From Meiothermus sp. QL-1 (lineage in GTDB: Bacteria; Deinococcota; Deinococci; Deinococcales; Thermaceae), in NCBI RefSeq assembly GCF_003351145.1, contig NZ_QQSV01000002.1:124001-188000 (forward strand): 64,000 nucleotides of DNA, read 5' to 3'. The notes under the pieces are model-generated. The model was given only the letters and a program-made list of their open reading frames with translations, was not told where the DNA came from and did not search any database. The position numbers and the translations under genes were made by a program. Of the stretch, positions 33,478 through 43,558 are shown piece by piece (position 1 is the first letter of the stretch; every line of letters starts with the position of its first letter).

Positions 33478-34463
33478 AGGCCTTTGAGGTAGGCCAGAAG
33501 GGCCTCCATCTCGCCCTCACCCAGGGGTACGGCGGGCATCTGGCCCCGTCCCTTGAGAACGATCTCCCGCACCGCCTCGGGCACCCGCAGCACCGGGTTT
33601 CCCCTGAGCCGCGGACCCGAGCCCCCCTGGGCCTCCGCGCCATGGCAGGCCGCGCAGTGGGCCAGATAGACCCGCTGGCCCTGGTCTTCGCTGGCGAGCT
33701 GGCTTCTGGCAGTGGCGATGAGGTTTTCCACCTGGGCCCGGGCCTCGCCGCCGGCCTTGAGGTAGCCTTCCCAGGCCACGATGGCCTGGGCGGGGCGGCC
33801 TAGCTGGAAGTAGGCGTTGCCCAAAAAGAGCCAGCCTTCGGGCTCGTCGGGCTCGGCCTGCACCGCTATCTGCAAGGCCTGGACCGCTTCGGCCGGTCTC
33901 CCGCTCATGAAGAGGAGGACCCCGATGCGCCGCACGGCCTGGGGGTTGCGGGGCTCTTGTTCGATGACCCGTAGGTAGCCCCGCACCGCCCGCTCGAAGT
34001 CCTGCAGGGCGTAGGCCTCGTTGGCGTAAGCCAGCCAGTCGGCGGCCTTTCCGCTTCGCTCGGCCTGGCGCTCCAGCTCGCCCAGCCGCCGGGCCTCGTT
34101 GCGGCTGGTGATGATGGTCTCGCCGGGCAGGCGGGGCACGGTATAGGCCCAAAGCCCGGCCCCCAGCAGCAGAAGCCCTAGGGCCGCTCCCCCCAGGAGG
34201 GCGGGGCTCAGCCGGCGCGGTGGAGGGGAGTCTTGGCCCAGCTCGGCGAGCTGGCGCTCGAGGCGCACCGCCTGGGCCAGCAGGCGCTTGCGCTCCTCGC
34301 CCAGGGCCTCTTTGGCCAGGGTCTTTACCACCTCGAGCTCTGCCTTCAGCTCCTCTGGCCTGGGGCTTTTGGGGAAAGGCTCGGGCCGGGAGCGGAAGGG
34401 CCCCAGGGCATAGGCCAGGGCCAGCAACAACAGTAAGGCGAGTAGAAGATAGGCCAGCGTCAT
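33474..34463 (-). CDS. ccmI: CcmI-like TPR protein fused to a cytochrome c domain
   Basis: 329 residues. A first membrane span (YLLLALLLLLALAYALG) is followed by a coiled-coil stretch (about 37-80), a second span (89-108), TPR repeats (about 130-240), and a C-terminal class I cytochrome c domain with CAACH at 270-274 and Met ligand in RGQMPAVP. The first part matches CcmI, the apocytochrome chaperone. Fusion to a holocytochrome c domain is not usual. It overlaps ccmH and the Rieske gene by 4 nt each. Confidence 0.85.
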   Translation of the reverse strand: MTLAYLLLALLLLLALAYALGPFRSRPEPFPKSPRPEELKAELEVVKTLAKEALGEERKRLLAQAVRLERQLAELGQDSPPPRRLSPALLGGAALGLLLLGAGLWAYTVPRLPGETIITSRNEARRLGELERQAERSGKAADWLAYANEAYALQDFERAVRGYLRVIEQEPRNPQAVRRIGVLLFMSGRPAEAVQALQIAVQAEPDEPEGWLFLGNAYFQLGRPAQAIVAWEGYLKAGGEARAQVENLIATARSQLASEDQGQRVYLAHCAACHGAEAQGGSGPRLRGNPVLRVPEAVREIVLKGRGQMPAVPLGEGEMEALLAYLKGL

Positions 34464-34909
34464 CGTCGATCCAGTTCGGCCTCGAGCCGGGCAATTTCCT
34501 CCTCCGGGACCTGGAGGGCGGTTTGCTCGGCCCGGGCTCGTACCTGCGCCTGGTAGCGCCAAAGCCCATAGCCCAAAAGCAGAAGGCCCACCAGGGGCGA
34601 GAGCCAGACCCAAAGGGTGGCCCCGCGGGCGGGGGGGTTGTAGAGAATCCAGTCGCCGTAGCGCTCCACGAAAAACTGTTTGATCTCGGCGGGGCTTTCG
34701 CCCTGGGCGAGCTTTTCAGCGATAATTCGGCGCATCTCCAGGGCAATGCCCGCGTTCGACTCCGCCGCCGACTCCCCCTGGCAGACCGGGCAGCGCAGCT
34801 CCCGCGCAATCTCGAAAACCTGGGGTGGGAAGTCGGGGGGTGGGGTGTTGGGGGCAGGCTGGGCCAGCACCCCCAGTCCCAGCCAGAGCAGAAGACCAAG
34901 CCGCTTCAC
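34460..34909 (-). CDS. ccmH: Cytochrome c maturation protein CcmH
   Basis: 149 residues: signal peptide, then the thioreductant motif LRCPVCQGESAAES, the conserved FVERYGDWILYNPP, one membrane span and a charged tail. It reduces apocytochrome Cys for heme attachment. The start is GTG 34909, overlapping the ccmG stop by 4 nt. Confidence 0.94.
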   Translation of the reverse strand: MKRLGLLLWLGLGVLAQPAPNTPPPDFPPQVFEIARELRCPVCQGESAAESNAGIALEMRRIIAEKLAQGESPAEIKQFFVERYGDWILYNPPARGATLWVWLSPLVGLLLLGYGLWRYQAQVRARAEQTALQVPEEEIARLEAELDRR

Positions 34910-35430
34910 CGTGCCACCTGCCTCAGGTACTCCAAAAGACTGGCCTCGTTCAGCTCCCCAATGTGCCGGGCCCGCACCGTGCGGTCCTGGGCGATGATGA
35001 AGGTTTCGGGCACGCCGGTGTAGCCGTACTCGATCCCGATGCGGCCCCGGGCGTCGTAGACGCTGGGGAAGCTTAGGCCATACTGGGCGATGAACCTCAG
35101 GGCCTCGCTTTCCTGGTCCTGCACATTGACCCCTAGGATGAGCACCTGGTCCTTGTGCGCCTGGTAGAAGCGCTCCAAAAGGGGGGCCTCTTTGCGGCAA
35201 GGAAGGCACCAGCTAGCCCATATGTTGAGGAAGACCGGCTTGTCCAGGACTTCCTTGATGCCGTACTCGAGGCCAAACTGCTCCTGGTAAGGCGCCAGCA
35301 CCGGCAGGCTGAAGGTAGGGGCCGGCTTGCCCACCCGCACCGAGTCCAGGACCTCGGGGTTGGGCCGCTGTAAGCCCCAGTAGAAGAGGCCCCCTATGAG
35401 CAGAACCCAGACCGGCCAGAAGCGAAGCAT
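34906..35430 (-). CDS. ccmG: Thiol:disulfide oxidoreductase CcmG/DsbE
   Basis: 174 residues: N-terminal anchor (WPVWVLLIGGLFYWGLQ), then a thioredoxin fold with WASWCLPCRKEAP and cis-Pro in GVPETFII. Keeps apocytochrome thiols reduced in the periplasm. ATG 35430 lies 2 nt after the ccmF stop. Confidence 0.94.
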   Translation of the reverse strand: MLRFWPVWVLLIGGLFYWGLQRPNPEVLDSVRVGKPAPTFSLPVLAPYQEQFGLEYGIKEVLDKPVFLNIWASWCLPCRKEAPLLERFYQAHKDQVLILGVNVQDQESEALRFIAQYGLSFPSVYDARGRIGIEYGYTGVPETFIIAQDRTVRARHIGELNEASLLEYLRQVAR

Positions 35431-35432
35431 GC

Positions 35433-37417
<1,985 letters not shown>

Positions 37418-37421
<4 letters not shown>

Positions 37422-37849
37422 CGGGTCTCCTCAATCAGCTTGCGCACCTGCTCCGGGGTCCAGCCCTCCTTGGGGGGCTGGTAGGACTCAGAGTGCTTTA
37501 CCAACAGGTTCTGGCTGACGAAAACGCCCTCCTGGAAGCGGCCCTCCACCACCACCCCGCGGTTCTCACCGAAGAGGGCCGGGGGGGTAGCCCCCGAGGA
37601 GCGCACCGGGATGTCCTTCACCCCGTCCGTGACCACAAAGCGCAGCTCCAGGGTCTGGGGGTTGTAGTCGAGCGAACCTTCCTTGACCAAACCCCCAAGC
37701 CGCAAGGAGCGGTTCTGGTAGCGCTCGGCCTGCTGGAAGTACTCGCTGGGGGTGATGAAGTAGACCAGGTTCTGCCCCAACCCCCCGAAGACCAGGTAGG
37801 CCAGGGCCCCCACGATGACCCCTAGACCGACGATGTATTTGGCCTTCAT
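37418..37849 (-). CDS. ccmE: Heme chaperone CcmE
   Basis: 143 residues: N-terminal anchor, OB-fold, and the covalent heme-binding His in LLVKHSESYQPP. Carries heme from CcmC to CcmF. ATG 37849 overlaps no other gene upstream, 2 nt after ccmD. Confidence 0.95.
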
Positions 37850-37851
37850 CC

Positions 37852-37971
37852 TCACCTCTTGTTCTGGTAGCGCCAGATGAGATAGCCCAGGTAGCCGAAA
37901 ACCGCGATGTAGACCGCCGCGTAGGTCCAGACCACAAAGGGGTTGGCGGGATTCCACAAGGGGTTTTCCAC
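37852..37971 (-). CDS. ccmD: Small membrane protein CcmD
   Basis: 39 residues: one span (VVWTYAAVYIAVFGYLGYLI) and a basic end, WRYQNKR. This is the size and position of CcmD, which helps release holo-CcmE from CcmABC. GTG 37971 starts 2 nt after the ccmC stop. Too short for most gene finders. Confidence 0.82.
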   Translation of the reverse strand: MENPLWNPANPFVVWTYAAVYIAVFGYLGYLIWRYQNKR

Positions 37972-37973
37972 TG

Positions 37974-38663
37974 CTAGACCTCCTCCCGGGCAGCTTCGCG
38001 CGCTGCGATGATGCTGCGGAAGCGTACCAGGCCCACAAAAAGCAGGGTCAGGGCCGCCAGGTTGACCAGCATGGGCACCAGGATGCTGGCGTCCACCATA
38101 ATCTTGCCGGTGGTGAGGTCGATGGACTGAGTCTGGTGGAGGCTGCGCCACCACTTTACCGACATGTAGCTGATGGGCACGTTGATGGAGCCCAGGATGG
38201 CCACCCCCGCGGCGGCCTTGGCGCGAAGCTCAGGGTCCTCGATGGCCCCCCGCACCACCACGTAGCCCACGTAGATGGCGAAGAGGATGGCGGTGGTGGT
38301 GAGCCGGGGCTCCCAGTCCCAGTACACCCCCCAGGTGGGTTTGGCCCAGAGCATCCCGGAGAGCAGGGCCAGGGCCATGAAGATGAGGCCCACCTCCACG
38401 GTGGCGGCGGCCACCCGGTCGAAGTGGGCCCTGCGCCGTACCAGATAGGCCACCGAGTAGAAAAGCGCAGCGAAGCTGGCCAGGTAGGCCATCCAGGCGG
38501 TGGGCACGTGCATGTGGAAGATACGGGCCACATACCCCTGGCTTTGGTCGGGCGGGGAGGACATGGCCATGAAAAAGCCCACCACCACCCCCAGCGTTCC
38601 CAGGGCCAGGATGGCCAGGGTCAGGCTATCCAGGCGGCTACTTAGGTTCGCGCTAAGCTGCAT
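37974..38663 (-). CDS. ccmC: Heme exporter protein CcmC
   Basis: 229 residues, six spans, with the WWD motif GVYWDWEPRLTTTAIL and the flanking His (FHMHVPTAW; SLHQTQS) that hold heme for transfer to CcmE. A gap of 139 bp separates it from ccmB. AAGGGGGAAACAAG before ATG 38663. Confidence 0.96.
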   Translation of the reverse strand: MQLSANLSSRLDSLTLAILALGTLGVVVGFFMAMSSPPDQSQGYVARIFHMHVPTAWMAYLASFAALFYSVAYLVRRRAHFDRVAAATVEVGLIFMALALLSGMLWAKPTWGVYWDWEPRLTTTAILFAIYVGYVVVRGAIEDPELRAKAAAGVAILGSINVPISYMSVKWWRSLHQTQSIDLTTGKIMVDASILVPMLVNLAALTLLFVGLVRFRSIIAAREAAREEV

Positions 38664-38802
38664 CTTGTTTCCCCCTTACGCTATTCTGACCGAAGCGGCG
38701 CCATCTGCCGTATATCAGATTACATCCAGCCTACTCCCAGCTTGGGGTTACCCCGGGTGGGTAATCCAGTATAGCCAAGAGTTATATGGGTCGTCGCCCT
38801 CG

Positions 38803-39468
38803 CTAGCCCTCGAGGACATGCGGGAATAGCATGGCAGCAGCCGTCACGTAGATGGCGTCGAAAACCAGAAGCAGCCTCAGCCAGTCCAAGACCTCGCCTA
38901 CCGGGACGCCTTCTGCCAGGCTCTGGGTAAAGCGCATCGCGGCGAGCACCACGGGAATCACCAAAGGAAATACCAAAAGGGGCAGCAGCACCTCCCGCCC
39001 CCGCAGGCGGGCCAGCATGGCGGCGTAAAAAGTGGTGATGGCGGCGTAGCCAAGGGAGCCCAGCAGCAAAACCAGGACATACCAGCCCCACGGTTGAAGC
39101 GGCAGGTGGAAAAGCCCTCCGGCCAGCACGAGCAGGACCAGGCCTACCCCCAGCAGCAGGACGAGCTGGAAGAGGAGCTTGCCGAAGTAGATCCACTCCC
39201 GGCTGCCCGGCAGCAAAAGGAGGTCGTCGAGGGTGCTGTCCTCGACCTCGAGGCCGAAAGCCCGCCCGGCCAGGAGACTGCCGGCAAAGGCCAGCGCCAC
39301 CCAAAGCACCCCCGGGGCGGCCTTGCGCAGCTCCTGCGGCGCTGGGCCGAAGGCCAGGGCCAGCACGAAGAGCATTACCACCAGGAAAAAGACCACGGAG
39401 AAGAGGCCGGTGCGCCCCCTGAACTCCAGGACCAGATCGCGCCAGGCCAGCCACAGGATTCGCTGCAC
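38803..39468 (-). CDS. ccmB: Heme exporter permease CcmB
   Basis: 221 residues, six spans, of the CcmB family: LAWRDLVLEFRGR at the start, FGLEVEDSTLDDLLLLPGS, and FPLVIPVVLAA. Forms the CcmAB transporter that, with CcmC, releases holo-CcmE. It lies 39 bp after ccmA. Confidence 0.93.
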   Translation of the reverse strand: MQRILWLAWRDLVLEFRGRTGLFSVVFFLVVMLFVLALAFGPAPQELRKAAPGVLWVALAFAGSLLAGRAFGLEVEDSTLDDLLLLPGSREWIYFGKLLFQLVLLLGVGLVLLVLAGGLFHLPLQPWGWYVLVLLLGSLGYAAITTFYAAMLARLRGREVLLPLLVFPLVIPVVLAAMRFTQSLAEGVPVGEVLDWLRLLLVFDAIYVTAAAMLFPHVLEG

Positions 39469-39507
39469 AGGGAAAGCCTAGCGGCTGGCGGGTCAAAAAT
39501 AAAGGCA

Positions 39508-40074
39508 CTACAGCGCCACCACCCGGTCGGCCCGGTCCAGCCAGGCGGGGTCGTGGGTGGCGAGGACCACCCCGCCCCGGGCCCGGGCCGAGGCCACCAG
39601 CCCTTCCAGCAGGGCCTGCCCCTCGGCGTCCAGGGCGGTCTCGGGTTCGTCCAGCAGCCATATATCGGGGTTTTGCAGCCAAAGCCGGGCCAGGGCCAGC
39701 CGCTTGCGCATGCCGCTGCTGTAGCTGTGCACCGGTTTATGGGGGGGGAGGCCGACCTGCTGCAGGGCCGCTTGCACCTCGGCCAGGTTCACCCGCTGTC
39801 CGGCCAGCCGGAGGGCGTAGACCAGGTTTTCCTGGCCACTGAAGTGCCGGTAGAAGGCCGGGGGATGGCTCAGGAACCCCACCCGTCCCCGCACTTCAAT
39901 CTCGCCCTGGGTGGGGCGCACCAGCCCAGCCAGCAGCCGCAGAAGGGTGGTCTTGCCTGCCCCATTGGGCCCGGTCAGGGCCACCACCTCGCGAGGGGCC
40001 AGGTGGAAGTCCAGCCGGCGCAGGACCCAGTCCCGCCCGTAGCGCTTGGAGACCCCCTGTGCCTCGATGAGCAT
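39508..40074 (-). CDS. ccmA: Heme exporter ATP-binding protein CcmA
   Basis: 188 residues, a short ABC ATPase: Walker A TGPNGAGKTTLLRL, signature SYSSGMRKRLALARL, Walker B WLLDEPETALD, and the His switch ATHDPAW. Start at ATG 40074 is chosen because TATGAT lies 7 nt upstream (leaderless); ATG 40083 and 40086 are alternatives. First gene of the ccm operon; diverges from a histidine kinase. Confidence 0.93.
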   Translation of the reverse strand: MLIEAQGVSKRYGRDWVLRRLDFHLAPREVVALTGPNGAGKTTLLRLLAGLVRPTQGEIEVRGRVGFLSHPPAFYRHFSGQENLVYALRLAGQRVNLAEVQAALQQVGLPPHKPVHSYSSGMRKRLALARLWLQNPDIWLLDEPETALDAEGQALLEGLVASARARGGVVLATHDPAWLDRADRVVAL

Positions 40075-40081
40075 CCGCTTC

Positions 40082-40087
40082 ATCATA
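40082..40087 (-). promoter_or_regulatory. -10 box of leaderless promoter for the ccm operon
   Basis: TATGAT on the minus strand, 7 nt before ATG 40074. Confidence 0.5.
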
Positions 40088-40136
40088 GAGGGGCTTCGCA
40101 ACTTCTGCACAGGGTCTGGCTATGATTAGCCCGAGC

Positions 40137-41156
40137 ATGTCGCAGAGCCCTCTGGAGCAGCGAGACTGGCATCTGCGCTCCATTCTTGAGGCCATACCCG
40201 ACGACCTGATGCTGGTGGACCAGGAGGGCCATATCCGCGAGTACAAGGCTGGGAAGAGCCCCCACCACCTGCCGATGGACCGCTTCTTGGGCTCCACTTT
40301 GGCGGAGCTTCTGGCTGAGCAGGCAGAAGCGCTGATGGAGGTGGTGCGCCGGCGGTTGCCGCCCGAGCAGGCTCCGGTGGTACAGGTGGCCCTGGAGGAG
40401 CGCGAGTTTGAGGTTCGGGTGGTGCCGATGAACGAGGGCATGGCTTTGCTGCTTTTTCGCGATATCACCGCCGAGCGCCAGGCCGAGCGGCTCAAGGCCG
40501 AGTTCCTGGCAGCGGTCTCGCACGAGCTCAAAACCCCTCTGGCCACCATTTTGGGCTTCAGCGAACTTTTGCTGTACCACCGCCACACCCCCGAGGAGGC
40601 CCGGGAGTTTCTGGAGAACATCCACCACAGCAGCCTGCGGCTTCGCGATATGGTCAACAACCTTCTGGACACCTCCCGGCTGGAAGCGGGCCACTTCAGC
40701 CTGAGCTGCCAGCCCACCGATCTTCACGTGGTTCTGCTCCAGACCGCCCGCAGCTTCTCTGGGGTGGCCCGGCTGGGGCAGATCGATTTCCGCTGGGAGC
40801 TGGAGCCGCTGCCCATCCTCGAGGTCGACCCTGAGCGGGTGGCCCAGGTGGTGGGCAACCTGCTATCCAACGCCTTCAAGTTTTGCCCCAGGGGAGGAAC
40901 CATCTGGCTGCGGGCCCGGGCCCATAGCGGCGTGCTGATTGAGGTCGAGGACACGGGCCCGGGGATTCCCCTGGAGGAGCAAGGCCAGCTATTTCGCCGC
41001 TTTGGCCGCACCCCCAGCGCTGTTGCCCGGGGGGTTGCGGGCACGGGGCTCGGCCTTTACATCTCCAGGGCCATCGTGGAGGCCCACCACGGGCGTATCT
41101 GGCTGGAGTCGGAGGAGGGCCGGGGGGCTAAGTTCAGCGTGTGGCTGCCGCTTTGA
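40137..41156 (+). CDS. Sensor histidine kinase, PAS-HisKA-HATPase, cytoplasmic
   Basis: 339 residues, no membrane span. A PAS-like domain (about 10-110) leads to the H-box AAVSHELKTPLATILGFSE with phospho-accepting His, N-box NLLSNAFKFCP, G1 EDTGPGIP and G2 GTGLGLYISR. ATG 40137 is 10 nt after TATGAT (40121-40126). No response regulator adjoins, so it is an orphan; it diverges from the ccm operon and might sense redox state, which is inference. Confidence 0.9.
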   Translation: MSQSPLEQRDWHLRSILEAIPDDLMLVDQEGHIREYKAGKSPHHLPMDRFLGSTLAELLAEQAEALMEVVRRRLPPEQAPVVQVALEEREFEVRVVPMNEGMALLLFRDITAERQAERLKAEFLAAVSHELKTPLATILGFSELLLYHRHTPEEAREFLENIHHSSLRLRDMVNNLLDTSRLEAGHFSLSCQPTDLHVVLLQTARSFSGVARLGQIDFRWELEPLPILEVDPERVAQVVGNLLSNAFKFCPRGGTIWLRARAHSGVLIEVEDTGPGIPLEEQGQLFRRFGRTPSAVARGVAGTGLGLYISRAIVEAHHGRIWLESEEGRGAKFSVWLPL

Positions 41157-41164
41157 GAGTGGTG

Positions 41165-41170
41165 TAGGCT
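41165..41170 (+). promoter_or_regulatory. -10 box of leaderless promoter for the ABC ATPase-thiN pair
   Basis: TAGGCT ends 6 nt before ATG 41177. Confidence 0.6.
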
Positions 41171-41176
41171 TGGGGC

Positions 41177-42160
41177 ATGCTCCGGCTGGAGGGTCTTCGC
41201 AAGACCTACCCTGGCTTCTCCCTTCTGGTTTGGCTCGAGGTAGGTGCCGAAGAGACCCTGGCTCTTCTGGGCCCCTCAGGCAGCGGGAAGACCACCCTTT
41301 TGCGCTTGGTGGCCGGGCTGGAGACCCCAGAGGCGGGGGAGATCTGGCTGGGGGATACCCCCCTGGGCCCGCTACCCCCCGAGGCCCGGCGGGTGGGGCT
41401 CGTGTTCCAAGACTACGCGCTGTTTCCCCACCTGAGCGTCTACGAGAACATCGCCTTTGGCCTGCGCGAGGCCCGCTGGCCTGCCCAGCGCATCCGGGAG
41501 CGGGTGGCCGAGCTCTTAGAGTGGGTGCGGCTGGAGGCCCACGCCCAAAAGCGCCCCCACCAGCTCTCCGGGGGCGAGCGCCAGCGGGTGGCCCTGGCCC
41601 GGGCGCTGGCGGCCGAGCCTCGGGTCTTGCTGTTGGACGAACCGCTAGGGGCGTTGGATTTGAAGCTCAGGCAGGAGCTTCTTTGGGAGTTGAGGGCCCT
41701 TTTGCGCCGGGTGCGGGTGCCGGCGCTGGTGGTCACCCACGACCAGGCCGAGGCCTTCGCCCTGGCCGACCGGGTGGCGATTCTGCGGGAGGGGCGCCTG
41801 GTGCAGCAGGGCACCCCGGAGGCCCTGTACCGCCGCCCCAAAGACGCCTGGGTGGCCCGCTTCCTGGGGCAGCGGAACCTGCTCTCGCCCGAGGCCAGCC
41901 GGCAGGTGGGGCTGCCAGAGCGGTTTCACCTGGTGCCCCCAGAGGCCATCGTGTTGGGCCGTGGGGAAGAGGCACGGGTGCAGGAACGGCTCTTCAAGGG
42001 GCCTACGGTGGCCCTGGAGTTCCTGTGGCGTGGCCAGCGGCTCTACTGGGAGGGGCCGGAGCAGGGGCTTTACCCGGGGGACCGGGTTTTGCTCTGGGTG
42101 GACTGGTCGCGGGTGGTGGGGCTGGAGGAGGGCCCCGGTTTGCCGGTCTCAACGGAGTGA
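41177..42160 (+). CDS. ABC transporter ATP-binding protein, thiamine/iron/sulfate-importer type
   Basis: 327 residues. Walker A LLGPSGSGKTTLLRLVAG, Q-loop FQDYALFPHLSVYENIAFGL, signature QLSGGERQRVALARAL, Walker B VLLLDEPLGALD, switch VTHDQAEAFALADR, and a short C-terminal regulatory (TOBE-like) domain. It matches the PotA/FbpC/ThiQ group. The next gene, 2 nt downstream, is thiamine pyrophosphokinase, so a thiamine importer is attractive; an iron importer with the 45-kb binding protein is an alternative. No permease gene adjoins. Confidence 0.88.
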   Translation: MLRLEGLRKTYPGFSLLVWLEVGAEETLALLGPSGSGKTTLLRLVAGLETPEAGEIWLGDTPLGPLPPEARRVGLVFQDYALFPHLSVYENIAFGLREARWPAQRIRERVAELLEWVRLEAHAQKRPHQLSGGERQRVALARALAAEPRVLLLDEPLGALDLKLRQELLWELRALLRRVRVPALVVTHDQAEAFALADRVAILREGRLVQQGTPEALYRRPKDAWVARFLGQRNLLSPEASRQVGLPERFHLVPPEAIVLGRGEEARVQERLFKGPTVALEFLWRGQRLYWEGPEQGLYPGDRVLLWVDWSRVVGLEEGPGLPVSTE

Positions 42161-42162
42161 GG

Positions 42163-42798
42163 ATGCGCTCATTTGTAGTTCTGCTCGGCGGGGTGCTGAC
42201 CCCCACCCCCAGGGTTTGGGCCCAGGTAGCCGCCAGCCGGGTGATTGCCGCCGATGGGGGGATGGCCCATGCCCAGACGTTAGGGCTGGAGCCAGAGCTT
42301 TGGGTAGGGGATTTCGACTCGGCCAGCCCGGCCTTGCAGCAGGCCTTTGCCCACGTGCCCCGCGAGGTGCACCCGGTGGACAAGGACCAGACCGATGGTG
42401 AGCTGGCGGTGCAGGCGGCGCTGGCCCGGGGGGCCGAGCGGCTGGTGCTGGTGGGGGCCTTGGGGGGTCAGACCGACCAGGCCCTGGCCCATCTCTTGCT
42501 CGGCATTCGGCTGGCGCAGGAGGGGGTGTCCGTGCTGCTCACCTCGGGTTTGGAGGAGGCCCACCCCCTGGTGCCGGGCAGGCTGCGCCTCCACCTGCCG
42601 CCTGGCAGCCGGTTGAGTTTACTGCCGCTCGGGGGGCTGGGCGGCCTTTCCATCCGGGGGGTGCGCTGGCCCCTGGAAGCGGCGCAGGTGCCCCTGGGCA
42701 GCACCCGCACCCTCTCCAACCTGGCCACCGGTTCGGTGGAGCTCGAGCTCGCCTCGGGCTATGGGGTGCTGCTGGCCTACCCTACGGTTGGCGGGTGA
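42163..42798 (+). CDS. thiN: Thiamine pyrophosphokinase
   Basis: 211 residues: ADGGMAHA, VGDFDSAS, and DKDQTDGELAV are the ATP/thiamine pocket motifs of the family; a beta-sandwich thiamine domain follows. It makes thiamine diphosphate from salvaged thiamine. The reading frame stays open far upstream inside the ABC ATPase gene, but homology begins at ATG 42163. Confidence 0.92.
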   Translation: MRSFVVLLGGVLTPTPRVWAQVAASRVIAADGGMAHAQTLGLEPELWVGDFDSASPALQQAFAHVPREVHPVDKDQTDGELAVQAALARGAERLVLVGALGGQTDQALAHLLLGIRLAQEGVSVLLTSGLEEAHPLVPGRLRLHLPPGSRLSLLPLGGLGGLSIRGVRWPLEAAQVPLGSTRTLSNLATGSVELELASGYGVLLAYPTVGG

Positions 42799-42806
42799 GG
42801 CTTTGG

Positions 42807-42812
42807 TATATT
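42807..42812 (+). promoter_or_regulatory. -10 box of leaderless promoter for the 76-aa gene
   Basis: TATATT ends 5 nt before ATG 42818. Confidence 0.6.
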
Positions 42813-42817
42813 CAGGT

Positions 42818-43048
42818 ATGGACGCCCGGGGATGGGTGCTCAAGGCGGTGGAGGCCCTTCGCTTTGCCAGCGAGAAGGAAATTGCCCGCTGGCTGGATGA
42901 GGAGGGGGAGAGCTTTTCCCGGCACGAGCTACAGCGCACCCTGCAGCAGCTGCTGCAGGAGGGAGTGCTCGAGCTCAAAAACGACCTCTTTCGCCTCAAG
43001 CGCAAGGATGGGGGGGGCCAGGCCTTTGAGCGCCTCTTCCGCGACTAG
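42818..43048 (+). CDS. Small winged-helix-like protein
   Basis: 76 residues, helical, with LKAVEALRFASEKEIARWLD, then HELQRTLQQLLQEGVLEL and a basic KNDLFRLKRK wing, like a minimal winged helix. It has no recognised family. It is transcribed alone from a leaderless start and ends before an arsenate-reductase-type gene. Could be a small DNA-binding regulator of the two phosphatases downstream. Confidence 0.6.
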   Translation: MDARGWVLKAVEALRFASEKEIARWLDEEGESFSRHELQRTLQQLLQEGVLELKNDLFRLKRKDGGGQAFERLFRD

Positions 43049-43078
43049 TTATCTGACCTTCTCATGAAAAAAGCGGGA

Positions 43079-43084
43079 TAAGTT
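43079..43084 (+). promoter_or_regulatory. -10 box of leaderless promoter for the first arsC-like gene
   Basis: TAAGTT, 6 nt before GTG 43091. The spacing selects this GTG over the one at 43088. Confidence 0.5.
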
Positions 43085-43090
43085 CGAGTG

Positions 43091-43549
43091 GTGCGCATCC
43101 TGGTGCTTTGTACCCACAACTCGGCCCGCAGCCAGATGGCCGAGGGGTGGCTGCGCCACTGGGCCCGGGCCCAGGGTTTGGAGGCAGAGGTTTTTTCGGC
43201 AGGGACCGAGAAAACCTTTGTGAAGCCGGAGGCCGTCGAGGTGATGGCCGAGGTGGGCATCGACCTGCGCGGCCATACCTCCAAAACCCTCTACGAGCTG
43301 CCCGACCCTTGGAACTTCGACATAGTCCTCACGGTCTGCGACACGGCCGCAGAGCAGTGCCCATCGTACCCGGCCAAAACGCGAAGGCTTCACGTTGCCT
43401 TCCCCGACCCCACGGGCAAGGGGCTGGCCGAGTGGCGCCGGGTGCGGGACGCTTTGGGGCAGGTAAGCGCTCATCTGGTGCGGGCCCTGCGGGAAGGGCG
43501 GGTGCCCAGCGAGGAGGAGCTGGCGGGCGCGCTAGGCAGGGTGGGCTAG
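43091..43549 (+). CDS. arsC: Arsenate reductase / low-molecular-weight phosphatase family protein
   Basis: 152 residues. The P-loop LCTHNSARSQMAEG is the C-x5-R phosphate loop; VFSAGTEKTF and VGIDLRGHTSKT follow; resolving Cys pair in TVCDTAAEQCPSYP is typical of thioredoxin-coupled ArsC. It reduces arsenate to arsenite or dephosphorylates protein. The GTG start at 43091 lies 6 nt after TAAGTT. Tandem to a second homologue. Confidence 0.88.
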   Translation: MRILVLCTHNSARSQMAEGWLRHWARAQGLEAEVFSAGTEKTFVKPEAVEVMAEVGIDLRGHTSKTLYELPDPWNFDIVLTVCDTAAEQCPSYPAKTRRLHVAFPDPTGKGLAEWRRVRDALGQVSAHLVRALREGRVPSEEELAGALGRVG

Positions 43550-43558
43550 AGGGGCCCT

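Noticed and set aside
38664-38802. Hidden gene between ccmB and ccmC
   Set aside because: 139 bp with stops in all frames; only a weak inverted repeat and AT-rich bits that may hold a secondary promoter.
40939-42798. 619-aa frame that would fuse kinase-region sequence to thiamine pyrophosphokinase
   Set aside because: The first two thirds lie out of frame in the kinase and ABC genes; only the part from 42163 is homologous to ThiN.
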